From Bacteroidales bacterium (GTDB taxonomy: Bacteria > Bacteroidota > Bacteroidia > Bacteroidales > P3), in assembly GCA_024400665.1 (NCBI GenBank), contig JAKSML010000018.1, positions 1 through 36,937 of the forward strand: 36,937 nucleotides of DNA. Reading direction: 5' to 3'. This document shows positions 16,876 to 24,660 of this stretch, one piece after another. The stretch's first letter is position 1, and the number at the start of each line of letters is the position of its first letter. Position numbers and translations under genes: made by a program. The notes under the pieces are model-generated. The model saw nothing but the letters and a program-made list of their open reading frames with translations, did not search any database and was not told the DNA's origin.

Positions 16876-17391
16876 TTACTTTTTCTTTGGTGATATAAGC
16901 AGTTGGCAGAGCAGCATCAGCACCCACGATGCCACTGCGTTAAGCAGCATGGAGAGCATCGTCATCCAGAAATTGCCAAAGCTGAACGACTCTATCAAGC
17001 TAAAGGTGAGGCTATACACGAGAGCCATCACAAACAGATAGGCAGCAAAGGACTGGAATGGAACGCTGTGGATGCTCGGAGTGTCGATTTCCACAGTGGG
17101 GTCGTCGCGTGTGAGCATACGGTTGCCGATGACGATGCGGACAAAAGCCATCATCGTGCAGCTGAAAGCGTGGAAGCCCGGAATATTGCAGAACAAATCG
17201 ATGAGCATGCCCGCAGCAAAGGCGATGAGCAGCGTAGGGATGTTGCCCACGCGCGTAGGCAGCATCAGCACGGCGAGGATGTAGATGAACGGGATGACGT
17301 ATCCGCCCAAATACACATAGTTGAAAATGAGTATCTGCAGCACAATCAGCGCCAAGAAGCGGAAGATGTTGGAGAAAATCAGTTTTGTCAT
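16876..17391 (-). CDS. mreD: Rod shape-determining protein MreD
   Basis: The 171-aa product is strongly hydrophobic with about five membrane segments and the P-F-I-Y-I-L-A-V-L-M-L-P near residue 33, as in Bacteroidetes MreD. MreD sits in the inner membrane with MreC and RodA/PBP2 in the elongasome that directs lateral wall synthesis. It overlaps mreC by 4 bp (ATGA), which confirms identity by order. It is followed 6 bp later by porZ. Confidence 0.92.
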   Translation of the reverse strand: MTKLIFSNIFRFLALIVLQILIFNYVYLGGYVIPFIYILAVLMLPTRVGNIPTLLIAFAAGMLIDLFCNIPGFHAFSCTMMAFVRIVIGNRMLTRDDPTVEIDTPSIHSVPFQSFAAYLFVMALVYSLTFSLIESFSFGNFWMTMLSMLLNAVASWVLMLLCQLLISPKKK

Positions 17392-18230
17392 ATCTTTTCG
17401 TCCTCCTTAATAGTTTTAGCCATCAGCGTATCCTGCTCGGCTTTGAATTTGTTGTCGATAATATAGACATGGTCCAGTTTGGTAAATTCCGTGGCAAGGC
17501 GCACCTTGATGGTGTAGAAGCCGCTGCCGCGCTCTGTCGTGGCCTGCTCCACAAAGCCCACCATAACCCCTTCGGGGAAGTCGTTGGCCATGCCGCTCGT
17601 CACCACGGTGTCATTCTTGTGCAGCTTATAGGTGGTCGGGATATCGATGAGCGTGGCATAGCGGAAGTCGCCGCCGCTCCACACGAGGGAGCCGTTGGTG
17701 TTGATGCGCGGAATCTTCACGCTGTTGCGGCTGTTGGAGTGCAGCACAGGCATCACGGTTGCGAAATTGTCTGTGGCGTTCACCACCACGCCCACGATGC
17801 CCTGCGGCGACATCACAGCCTGATCGACCTTGATGCCCTGACGGCGGCCTTTGTTGATCATGAGGTAGTTGTTGCGCTGGTTCCACGAGCTCTTCACCAC
17901 TTGGGCCTCGGTGTAGCTATAGCGGAGCCTATAGACGGTGTCTTCGCGGACGAAGGTCTGACGATTGTAGCTGATATACGATTCTGCCAGCTGGGCACGC
18001 AGCTTGGCGTTCTCCTCGGCCAAGCGGTCGTTCTCATGGCGCAGGCCGAAATAGTCGCCCACCGACTGCACCGCTCCATAGCAGCCTCCTGCAATGGCAT
18101 TGCCGGCATGGATGATCTTGGAGCCTTGGTAATGGCTGTTCTGGGTGATAAAGATAATTGCCAGTATCTCCAGCAGCAGAAACACGAACACGTAGTTGAA
18201 ACGTTTGAAAAAAGCCAGTAATGATTCCAT
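17388..18230 (-). CDS. mreC: Rod shape-determining protein MreC
   Basis: The 280-aa product has one N-terminal membrane anchor (VFVFLLLEILAIIFI, residues 14-28), a coiled-coil segment (LRHENDRLAEENAKLRAQL, about 62-80), and the periplasmic beta domain with VNKG-like 'LMINKGRRQGIK', 'GIVGVV' and 'TSGMANDFPEGVMVG'. These are the standard MreC signatures. It scaffolds the elongasome in the periplasm. It follows gmk by 5 bp and overlaps mreD. mreB and pbp2/rodA are not in the window. Confidence 0.95.
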   Translation of the reverse strand: MESLLAFFKRFNYVFVFLLLEILAIIFITQNSHYQGSKIIHAGNAIAGGCYGAVQSVGDYFGLRHENDRLAEENAKLRAQLAESYISYNRQTFVREDTVYRLRYSYTEAQVVKSSWNQRNNYLMINKGRRQGIKVDQAVMSPQGIVGVVVNATDNFATVMPVLHSNSRNSVKIPRINTNGSLVWSGGDFRYATLIDIPTTYKLHKNDTVVTSGMANDFPEGVMVGFVEQATTERGSGFYTIKVRLATEFTKLDHVYIIDNKFKAEQDTLMAKTIKEDEKI

Positions 18231-18235
18231 CTATG

Positions 18236-18805
18236 CTATATACTGAGGTAAATGTTAATGACCTTCTGCGTCTCATCGACAGCATCGGCCAAGATATCGT
18301 TGATAATCGTCACATCGAACTTGTCGGCCATTTCCAACTCTTTCGTGCTGCGGGCCAGACGTTTGAGGATGGCTTCCTCGCATTCTGTGCCGCGGGTGCG
18401 CAGACGTCTTTCCAGCACTTCCACGCTGGGCGGCATCACAAAGATGGCCAGGGCGTCGGAGCCGAAATATTGCTTGAGGTTCATGCCGCCTTTCACATCC
18501 ACATCGAAGATGATGACGTGGCCGTTGTCCCAGATACGGTTGATCTCCGATTTGAGGGTGCCGTAGCGAGTGCCTGCATAGACCTCTTCCCATTCCAGGA
18601 AATCGTTGGCCTGCACGCGCTGTTCAAAGGCCTCGGGTGTGAGGAAATAGTAGTCTTTGCCGTCTTCTTCGCCAGCTCGGGGCTGGCGGCTTGTGGCAGA
18701 GATGGCAAACTCGAAACAGTCGAAACGTTTCAATATCTCGCGGATAATGGTAGTCTTGCCACTACCCGAGGGAGCCGAAAACAGTATTACTTTGCGATGG
18801 TTCAT
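18236..18805 (-). CDS. gmk: Guanylate kinase
   Basis: The 189-aa product phosphorylates GMP to GDP with ATP. The P-loop SAPSGSGKTT is at residues 9-18, followed by the GMP-binding segment SATSRQPRAGEEDGKDYYF, then YGT and IFDVDVKGGMNLK. The length is normal. It lies 3 bp after the helical-repeat gene and 5 bp before mreC. Confidence 0.97.
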   Translation of the reverse strand: MNHRKVILFSAPSGSGKTTIIREILKRFDCFEFAISATSRQPRAGEEDGKDYYFLTPEAFEQRVQANDFLEWEEVYAGTRYGTLKSEINRIWDNGHVIIFDVDVKGGMNLKQYFGSDALAIFVMPPSVEVLERRLRTRGTECEEAILKRLARSTKELEMADKFDVTIINDILADAVDETQKVINIYLSI

Positions 18806-18808
18806 TGT

Positions 18809-19918
18809 TTAAAATTTACGGTCGAATATTCTGTAAAAGCTCTCAACGACAGAGGGCTTGGAATCCCATTGGTACTGCTGCGCCACTTCGGCCACGTATG
18901 CCAGGGCTTCTTCGCGGTCTGTGTAGGCGTTGAGGTTCAGGATGAAGTCGCTATAGGCTTTCATGTTGTTGTGGAACAAGTCGCTCATAAAGCTGAACTT
19001 GTCGTTGATGTTGATGATGGTGCGCAGGTCGTCAACCTTGCGGGCGTTCACACTGTTTTCCAGTGCCTCCTCCACGTTGCGGCTGTGCTGGTTGAGTTTG
19101 TCGGCAAGGGTGCGGACTGCGGGAGTGCCCTGCTTCTCGGCGCTGAGATAGTCAAAGAGCGAGCCCTCTTTCTGCTTAGGTGCCTCGGGCTTGGCGGGAC
19201 CATCGGTGAAGAGTTCGTCGTTGGGGTTGCCCTCCAGCTTGTCGATAGTCGGCTCCATGATGGGCGCAGCCTCTTTGGCCGACGGCTCCTGAGCAAAGAC
19301 AGGCTTCTGCATCTCTGCCTCGGCAAGACGTTTCTCTTCAGCGGCCTTCTTGGCGGCAGCCTCCTCGGCAAGACGCTTCTCTTCAGCGGCCTTTTTGGCG
19401 GCAGCCTCCTCGGCAAGACGCTTCTCTTCGGCGGCCTTCTTGGCGGCAGCCTCTTCGGCAAGGCGTCTCTCTTCGGCAGCCTCTTCGGCAAGACGTCTCT
19501 CTTCGGCGGCCTTCTTGGCGGCAGCCTCTTCGGCAAGGCGTCTCTCTTCGGCAGCCTTCTTGGCGGCAGCCTCCTCGGCAAGGCGTTTCTCTTCGGCGGC
19601 CTTCTTGGCGGCAGCCTCCTCGGCAAGGCGCTTCTCTTCAGCGGCCTTCTTGGCGGCAGCCTCCTCGGCAAGACGTTTCTCTTCGGCAGCCTTCTTGGCG
19701 GCAGCCACAGCCTCGACCTGAGACGCTACTTTATTGACACTATCTGCAAGATGACCTTGCTGGTCGAGCTGCAGCGCCACCATGTAGAGGTTGCGCAGCT
19801 CCTGCAAGATGATATCTATCTCAATTTGGGGTATCTCACCCTGATTTTGACGAATGCGCGAGGCTATCAAACCCAGCCTTTCGAGGCCTTCAATTAACGA
19901 GTTTCCTGTATTATTCAT
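18809..19918 (-). CDS. Long-helix protein with 15-residue Ala/Glu/Lys repeats
   Basis: The 369-aa product has no signal peptide or membrane segment. Residues 1-70 are a helical domain ([31 protein letters not shown]). Residues 72-201 hold eight 15-residue repeats of [15 protein letters not shown] plus one shortened 10-residue copy, a TolA-like charged helix that may be a single alpha helix or coiled coil. A Pro-rich linker follows (205-260). The last about 110 residues form a conserved-looking helical domain ([25 protein letters not shown]). It heads the nine-gene array; a promoter lies about 70 bp upstream. The function is unknown. Its place before gmk and mreCD hints at a cytoplasmic scaffold role, which is inference. 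Confidence 0.8.
   Translation of the reverse strand: MNNTGNSLIEGLERLGLIASRIRQNQGEIPQIEIDIILQELRNLYMVALQLDQQGHLADSVNKVASQVEAVAAAKKAAEEKRLAEEAAAKKAAEEKRLAEEAAAKKAAEEKRLAEEAAAKKAAEERRLAEEAAAKKAAEERRLAEEAAEERRLAEEAAAKKAAEEKRLAEEAAAKKAAEEKRLAEEAAAKKAAEEKRLAEAEMQKPVFAQEPSAKEAAPIMEPTIDKLEGNPNDELFTDGPAKPEAPKQKEGSLFDYLSAEKQGTPAVRTLADKLNQHSRNVEEALENSVNARKVDDLRTIININDKFSFMSDLFHNNMKAYSDFILNLNAYTDREEALAYVAEVAQQYQWDSKPSVVESFYRIFDRKF
19316..19705 (-). repeat. 45-bp coding tandem repeat
   Basis: Eight 45-bp units plus one 30-bp unit encode the 15-residue repeats of the gene at 18809-19918. Units are nearly identical at the DNA level, differing mainly by synonymous changes and Lys/Arg switches. Copy number is likely to vary by slippage. 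The repeat keeps open frames in other frames and on the other strand, which are artefacts. Confidence 0.9.
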
Positions 19919-19988
19919 AACAACATGCTTTATTATTTCATTGATTAAAAAACATTTGCGCTAAAACACTACGCGCAAAATATTTTGT

Positions 19989-20020
19989 CAAAGATACAAT
20001 ATAAAATGCAAATAACCAAA
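19989..20020 (-). promoter_or_regulatory. Promoter of the nine-gene minus-strand array
   Basis: On the minus strand, TATCTTTG (complement of 19989-19996) is preceded at 20 nt by TTTG (complement of 20017-20020). It is the only two-box promoter seen upstream of the tightly packed genes from 19918 down to 6880. Confidence 0.75.
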
Positions 20021-20101
20021 AAAAGTTATTCACCGATTAAAATTCGGGCTTCTCTGCCGACTTCTTCATTTTCGCGTCAGCGGTCGCCAAAGGCTCCTGT
20101 T

Positions 20102-21892
20102 TTATTTCAATATGCCTGTTTTATAATAGATTAGCTGTAACAAGGCTTTGGCCCTCTGCAAACGCTCAGCCGAAGGCGGGGTGTCGTTCTTGATTTCCTT
20201 CATGTCGATGCAGTCGAGGCCCGTCACACCAGCCTCATCTATCAGGTTCATGCCGTTCTTGTAGGCATGGAGGGCAAAGCGGTCCTGATATGTGGCACTC
20301 AGCACGTTGCGACTGAATATATAGTCCTCGGCATTCATGCCCATCTGAGCCAGCAGGGTGGCTGCCATGTCGCTTTGGTTCATCAGCACATCCACCTCAC
20401 GCGGCCCCTCCACAGCCCCGCCCAGCCATATCATGGGGATGCGCGAAACATGGTAGTCGGCCGTCGAAGGATACTGCCCCGTGGGGATGCCGTGGTCGGG
20501 CACGATGATGAGGAGCAGGCTGTCCCACAGCGGGCTCTTGCGCAGCGCTTCCACAAAGGCACCCACGCAGGAGTCGGTATAGGCGTAGGCGTTCTGCTTG
20601 GCATCGGCAAGGCGGCTCATGGGCACATCCCAAGGCTCGTGACTGCTCAGCGTGAGGACCATGCTGAAGAAAGGCTCACGCATCGGAACCTCTTGCGGCT
20701 GAAGCACGTAGGCATCGGGGGCGCCCCAGTTGCTCAGCTTGTTCGATTGGGGGAACGCCTCGCTGCCACGCACCTCGGCAAAGCCCGTCTCGCTGAAGAA
20801 CCCGCGCATATTGGTGAAGTCGATGTCGCCGCCATACACCACCGAGGTGTGATAGCCCTGCGCCTGCATGTCGCGAGCCAGAGCCGGCAGCTTGCGTCCC
20901 ATGTCCGACTTCTTCATCAGCGAGGTGGTCGGCAGCCCCGGCCACCCATTGAGGAGCGACACCAACCCTCTGTCGGTGCGGAAGTTATTGGCATAGCAAC
21001 GGCTGAAATAGACCCCCTCGCGGGCATAGCGGCTGATGTTCGGCCCCACGCTGTCGTTCATCACCATCTCGCTGCCGCCCCCTTCCCACACAAGAAGGAG
21101 AACATTGGGGCGCGAGGTCCGGAGCAGCGTGTCGGAGATGTCGCCTTGCGAGAGATAGGCATCCCCCGTGAGGCGGGCAAGCCCTGCCTCGTCGAAAGTC
21201 TGGAACTGCTCCGCGAGGTTCTCAGTCTTGGCAAGGGAATGGAGCATATTGAAGGTGGGGTTCAGCGCAGCATGGTTGAGGAAAGGCTTAGACGAGAAAT
21301 AGGCATAGCTCGGGTTAGCCGTCGATTCCGTGGTGCCGCCGCGCACGCCCAGCAGCAGCAAGCCCCCCACCACAACCAGCAGCAGCGAGGGCCAGCCCCC
21401 GCGACCCTTGAGTGACTTGTCGGTAACCCGTCTCAGCAGCCACACCAATCCCCATGTCAGCAGCCCTATCACAACGGCGCCGCCCACACAGGCCCATACC
21501 GACACACTGGCCAGCATATCCTTGGGATTCTGCGCATAGATGAGGTCGTTAGCATCCATCTTGGCACCCCAAAAGCGGTACAGCACCACATCGCCCACGA
21601 AGATAACCGTCACCAGCAGAGCCGCCACAATATAGTAAGGCGTGAGCACCTTTCGGAGCGGGAACTTCTTCACGAAACAGCTCACCGCAACCACCGCGAA
21701 AGGCAACAGCATGAGGTAGCACGCCGTGACCGAATCCAGCCGCAAGCCATGCCACACCACCGCGAGCCAGTCGCCAAACGCCAGCCCCTCGCCGTAGCAC
21801 AAGTTGCCCAGCATAAAGACAGCCTTCTGCCCAGCGAACACCGCCAGCCATGCAACATACATCCGAATGAGAAAAAGCATCCTCTGTTTCAT
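20102..21892 (-). CDS. LtaS-type sulfatase-fold membrane phosphotransferase
   Basis: Starting at 21892 (MKQRMLFLIRMY), the product has 596 residues; an upstream Met at 21934 would add 14 charged residues and is less likely. Four to five membrane segments occupy the first about 190 residues. A periplasmic alkaline-phosphatase-fold domain follows, with candidate metal ligands in LLVWEGGGSE, the nucleophile Thr in FRTDRGLVSLL, His in TLSSHEPW and Asp-His in VPDHGIP. LtaS-like enzymes in Gram-negative bacteria transfer glycerophosphate or phosphoethanolamine to envelope glycans or lipids. The donor and acceptor here are unknown. It has its own promoter (22048-22076), and a 183-bp spacer separates it from the next array. 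Confidence 0.88.
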   Translation of the reverse strand: MKQRMLFLIRMYVAWLAVFAGQKAVFMLGNLCYGEGLAFGDWLAVVWHGLRLDSVTACYLMLLPFAVVAVSCFVKKFPLRKVLTPYYIVAALLVTVIFVGDVVLYRFWGAKMDANDLIYAQNPKDMLASVSVWACVGGAVVIGLLTWGLVWLLRRVTDKSLKGRGGWPSLLLVVVGGLLLLGVRGGTTESTANPSYAYFSSKPFLNHAALNPTFNMLHSLAKTENLAEQFQTFDEAGLARLTGDAYLSQGDISDTLLRTSRPNVLLLVWEGGGSEMVMNDSVGPNISRYAREGVYFSRCYANNFRTDRGLVSLLNGWPGLPTTSLMKKSDMGRKLPALARDMQAQGYHTSVVYGGDIDFTNMRGFFSETGFAEVRGSEAFPQSNKLSNWGAPDAYVLQPQEVPMREPFFSMVLTLSSHEPWDVPMSRLADAKQNAYAYTDSCVGAFVEALRKSPLWDSLLLIIVPDHGIPTGQYPSTADYHVSRIPMIWLGGAVEGPREVDVLMNQSDMAATLLAQMGMNAEDYIFSRNVLSATYQDRFALHAYKNGMNLIDEAGVTGLDCIDMKEIKNDTPPSAERLQRAKALLQLIYYKTGILK

Positions 21893-21966
21893 AATCCAAT
21901 CCCTCTCCCCGGCCTCCGCAGCCCGCCGCCACACCAGCCGCCGCCTTGCCGAAATATTAATTAAGG

Positions 21967-22017
21967 TAGGCTCTAAAAACTCAACTTATTATTCGTAGGT
22001 GTTCGACGGAGAGCCTA
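21967..22017. repeat. 8-bp inverted repeat TAGGCTCT / AGAGCCTA
   Basis: TAGGCTCT (21967-21974) and AGAGCCTA (22010-22017) bracket 35 bp in the leader of the LtaS-type gene. It could form a hairpin in the leader RNA or be the end of a lost mobile element. Support is weak. Confidence 0.35.
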
Positions 22018-22047
22018 TTTTGCCGCTTCGCACCTGATTTCAATCTG

Positions 22048-22076
22048 CAAAGATACTAAATTATCTTCTATTTCAA
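22048..22076 (-). promoter_or_regulatory. Promoter of the LtaS-type gene
   Basis: On the minus strand, TATCTTTG (complement of 22048-22055) is preceded at 18 nt by TTG (complement of 22074-22076). The leader would be about 150 nt and includes the inverted repeat at 21967-22017. Confidence 0.6.
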
Positions 22077-22165
22077 TACTATTTTCTACATTTTTATGAT
22101 GGTTTTCTTGGGATTGGGTAATTATCAACATGTTGCACCTATGGTTTTTTTTAGGAGCCTTGGCT

Positions 22166-22410
22166 GTTAGCTGATTCCCAGTCGGGTTATTCGTTCCAGA
22201 CGGCAGAAATTATAGACCAAGCTCTTGAAAAAGATGTTTGATTTCGCCCTTATGTCCGACAGTTCTTGTCGTAAGCCTGGGCATCCTCCGTTTTGCCTCA
22301 CTCCGCTCGCAATCCCTGCGGGACAACCATCGACAGCCACTGGCTGTCTTCATCCTCTTCAATGCCGAACACATGCTCCACTCGGCTGCGGATAGACGAC
22401 TTCCTGCTCA
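22166..22410 (-). pseudogene. Remnant of an IS5-type transposase C-terminus
   Basis: Read on the minus strand, 22410 to about 22303 gives SRKSSIRSRVEHVFGIEED, containing the R-V-E-H-V-F-G motif around the last catalytic Glu of IS5-like DDE transposases, and then hits a stop. In another frame, 22230 to about 22171 gives KSLVYNFCRLERITRLGIS and a stop, the usual 'L-Y-N-x-C-R' end of these enzymes. The middle (WLSMVVPQGLRAE and following) does not fit and looks like an inserted or rearranged repeat. No intact transposase or terminal repeats are present. Confidence 0.7.
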
Positions 22411-22454
22411 ATTCCTTAAAATCCCCCAAATGTTAAAAAAATCCCACCCACCCT

Positions 22455-22531
22455 GTCCAAATTTTAACAAATCGTGCCAAGGGACTGGTAGGGGAGTGGT
22501 AGGGGACTGATAGGGGACAGGTAGGGGACTG
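22455..22531. repeat. Dispersed element copy 2 with 11-bp GGGGACTGGTA array
   Basis: TCCAAATTTTAACA near 22456-22469 is followed by five G runs spaced 11 bp apart (22481-22531) with the unit GGGGACTGGTA and variants. The same order appears inverted at window bases 1-57. The five regularly spaced GGG/GGGG runs could form a quadruplex. Confidence 0.65.
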
Positions 22532-22627
22532 AAAAAACACCAAATGTTAATTCAAATGTTAAAAAATCCGCCCCTCAAAACAGCCCCCTCAAAGCCCCTT
22601 CCCCTCCCCACGAGCAGCCCCGCCCCA

Positions 22628-22714
22628 CCTCCGTCCCACCTCCGCCCTACCTCCGCCTTACCTCCGCCTTACCTCCGCCTTAGCTCCGCTCTAACTCCGC
22701 TCCCAGAGCGGAGC
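22628..22714. repeat. 11-bp CCTCCGCCTTA array ending in a hairpin
   Basis: Seven 11-bp units run from 22628 to 22704 (CCTCCGTCCCA, CCTCCGCCCTA, three CCTCCGCCTTA, then two degenerate). GCTCCGCTCT (22683-22692) pairs exactly with AGAGCGGAGC (22705-22714). The 11-bp period matches that of the G-rich array 100 bp upstream. Confidence 0.75.
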
Positions 22715-22947
22715 CTTTCCGACCCCCAGACGGCCCTCCCCACCGCCCTCCCCAGCCCGATGAGGATTGGATGCCGAAATGTTAAAAAGGATGAGAAACT
22801 TGAACCCTCGCACAATATCACGGCACGAATCCCGTTATGCTATGGATTTTATTTATTATTCACCAAACCTACCTTATGCAACAAAACCACCTTTTCACAC
22901 TCATATAGTTGAAATCCATAAATTTATACAAACTTAACAACACCAAC

Positions 22948-23553
22948 ATGAAAAAGATTTTGTTCCTAATGACCGCAATGCTTGCCCTGACGGCAACCGC
23001 TAACGCACAGGTGAAACTACAATTTGTTGACCTACAACTTGGCCTATCCACCACGGCACAAGGGTATGGATACTCGCTGTTCGACAAGGCCGTAGGCGAC
23101 AACAACGCAAGCTTCGTAGCGATCAGCATGGGCTGGGGTAAGACCAACTCGCACACCACGGGCGCTCTTTTAGATTTCTCAACCATAACGATGCCGAACT
23201 ATGACGAGTCTGCCTCAGTCCTAACCCTCGGCTTCGAAATGCGTGACTACACAGACATCACAGAGTCGTTCCGAGTCTATTCGGGCGAGGTTTTGGGCGC
23301 CGCCTATCTTGGAAACGCATACACCCTGAACGGCGTAGCCGAGACCGCCCACCGTTGGGGCATGAAAGCGGCACTATCCGTAGGCGCAGAAAAGCGCTAT
23401 GGCGAACATCTGTATTTTGGCGCAAGCATGCACCTCTTCGCCATCTACCCCTTCTCTGCCTCGACCTTCGAGCCCACCGCAGCCGTCCCTCAGAGAAGCC
23501 CCCACCTCATCTTCGGCAACAAACTCATGATCACCGCCGGCTACCAGCTATAA
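22948..23553 (+). CDS. Secreted barrel-like outer-membrane protein
   Basis: The start at 22948 gives MKKILFLMTAMLALTATANAQ, a type I signal peptide with cleavage after ANA; a Met 13 codons upstream would bury it. The mature about 180 residues are rich in short alternating strands (VKLQFVDLQLGLSTTAQGYGY, FVAISMGWGKTN, VLTLGFEMRDY, AALSVGAEKRYGEHLYFGAS) and end in ITAGYQL. An eight-stranded outer-membrane barrel is plausible. No family is recognised. It stands alone, followed by a 14-bp perfect hairpin. Confidence 0.8.
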   Translation: MKKILFLMTAMLALTATANAQVKLQFVDLQLGLSTTAQGYGYSLFDKAVGDNNASFVAISMGWGKTNSHTTGALLDFSTITMPNYDESASVLTLGFEMRDYTDITESFRVYSGEVLGAAYLGNAYTLNGVAETAHRWGMKAALSVGAEKRYGEHLYFGASMHLFAIYPFSASTFEPTAAVPQRSPHLIFGNKLMITAGYQL

Positions 23554-23590
23554 GCCAGCCTCATCTTCAACACACACCCACGAACTTTAT

Positions 23591-23632
23591 GATAATGTCT
23601 GGCTCGTGGTTGCATCCAAGCCAGACATTATC
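23591..23632. terminator. 14-bp perfect hairpin after the barrel-like gene
   Basis: GATAATGTCTGGCT (23591-23604) is the exact complement of AGCCAGACATTATC (23619-23632), with a 14-nt loop. No T tract follows on the plus strand. The core GTCTGGCTCG is shared with the hairpin at 28409-28436. Confidence 0.65.
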
Positions 23633-23695
23633 ATCCTTACAAAATCCCCCAACCCTTGCCGAACAAACTAAAAATAGCAAAAAATCAAAAAAAAT

Positions 23696-23725
23696 TTTGT
23701 ATATCAAAAAAAATTCGTATCTTTG
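23696..23725 (+). promoter_or_regulatory. Promoter at the left edge of the AT-rich island
   Basis: TTTG (23696-23699) and TATCTTTG (23718-23725) are spaced by 18 nt. The nearly identical string TATC(A/G)AAAAAAAATTCGTATCTTTG also precedes 27199. The first open frame after it is a 9-codon peptide (23748-23777, MAWKEAHQS); the next real gene starts at 24018, leaving a leader of about 280 nt. Confidence 0.75.
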
Positions 23726-23777
23726 CACCCACAAACAGACCGAAAGTATGGCCTGGAAGGAAGCGCATCAAAGCTAA

Positions 23778-24017
23778 TTCCGACAGTGTGAACTTCGACA
23801 ACTCACAAATTTGATTTTGGAATTACAAGATTGACGCTCACTTGGTTGTATCGCTCTCTATAACGATATAACTCAAGTGGAGTAGTTACCACTCTTGTCT
23901 GAATCAAAGGAAGTCGAAGTCCCACACTGAAGATAATTGGTTGGATGAACAACTCCACTTTCTTTGTAGATAACCCGCACATTTTGAGTTGTTGCAGTGC
24001 AAAAAAATAAATAATAT
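23778..24017. other. Noncoding leader with imperfect inverted ends
   Basis: ACAACTCACAAAT (23798-23810) and ATTTTGAGTTGT (23981-23992) are imperfect inverted repeats bracketing about 170 bp. It may be a structured leader or a small non-autonomous element. A minus-strand frame across 23803-24219 runs into the next gene and is not called. Confidence 0.35.
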
Positions 24018-24617
24018 ATGTCTGTAAGTTATTTAGAATGCAGTTTCTGTGGAACAAACAATGGGAATCGGTATCGCGATCGTTATGGTAATATCTGCGT
24101 AACAGAAGCCGATTCATACCCTGACTTCTATCGTTGCTCATCCTGTGGAGTAGTGCTTTGTCGTTCTTGTGCATACAAAGTTGGGAAAGAGCGTTCTGCA
24201 CATCACGTATTTTCATCATCAGAACATTGGGTTGAATGTCCTCGGTGTGGAGGAAAGCTAATTCACATCCTTAGTTCCAAAGGACAAAGTAGTGGTAGTG
24301 GTTGTTTTATCACATCTGCGACATTAAAATCTCTAAACAAACCTGATGATTGTTACGAGCTCAATCTTTTTCGCACATTTCGCGATAACTGGATGAAAGA
24401 GAATCACCCTGAGGATATAGCCCAATACTACCACATCGCTCCTAAAATCGTTGACGCCATCGACAAATCAGACGAATCCGCAAGTATTTATTCCTCTATC
24501 TGGGAGTCTTACCTTAAAGATTGCCAATCTTTAATTGAGCAAGGCAATGAGGAAGAAGCATACACCCAATATAAACAAATGGTTTCTGATTTAATAAAGG
24601 ACTATTACACAGATTAA
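24018..24617 (+). CDS. Cys-rich zinc-ribbon protein with CFI-box C-terminal domain
   Basis: The 199-aa product has Cys pairs at 8/11, 40/43, 48/51 and 74/77, plus Cys27, a RING- or double-ribbon-like zinc-binding set. After a Gly/Ser linker (SSGSG) comes CFITSATLKSLN at 96-107 and LFRTFRDNWM near 118-126, the signature of the CFI-box C-terminal domain seen in diverse bacterial proteins of unknown role. There is no signal peptide or membrane segment. Base composition is much more AT-rich than the neighbours, as for the small genes that follow, suggesting a shared foreign origin. Function unknown; zinc binding and a protein-interaction role are inferred. Confidence 0.75.
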   Translation: MSVSYLECSFCGTNNGNRYRDRYGNICVTEADSYPDFYRCSSCGVVLCRSCAYKVGKERSAHHVFSSSEHWVECPRCGGKLIHILSSKGQSSGSGCFITSATLKSLNKPDDCYELNLFRTFRDNWMKENHPEDIAQYYHIAPKIVDAIDKSDESASIYSSIWESYLKDCQSLIEQGNEEEAYTQYKQMVSDLIKDYYTD

Positions 24618-24660
24618 CATAGTTATCAAAATTTAGTTAACATTATAATAATTAAAAAAA

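Larger units (their letters stand above)
22411..22947. other. Gene-free repeat-rich spacer
   Basis: This 537-bp stretch holds the second copy of the dispersed element, an 11-bp G-rich array, an 11-bp C-rich array and a 10-bp stem, but no credible gene. A frame from 22544 is made of the repeats and lacks any family resemblance. Confidence 0.6.

Noticed and set aside
18221-19897. Plus-strand open frame of 558 codons opposite gmk and the repeat gene
   Set aside because: It mirrors the minus-strand genes. The repeated LLGGSLLGK-type protein is the complement of the [15 protein letters not shown] repeat, and the frame starts inside mreC/gmk.
22544-22912. 122-codon Pro/Ser-rich plus-strand frame
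   Set aside because: It is generated by the 11-bp C-rich repeat and has no biological start or domain.
23803-24219. 138-codon minus-strand frame
   Set aside because: It overlaps the CFI-box gene antisense and its terminal part has no recognised domain; kept only as a noncoding leader.
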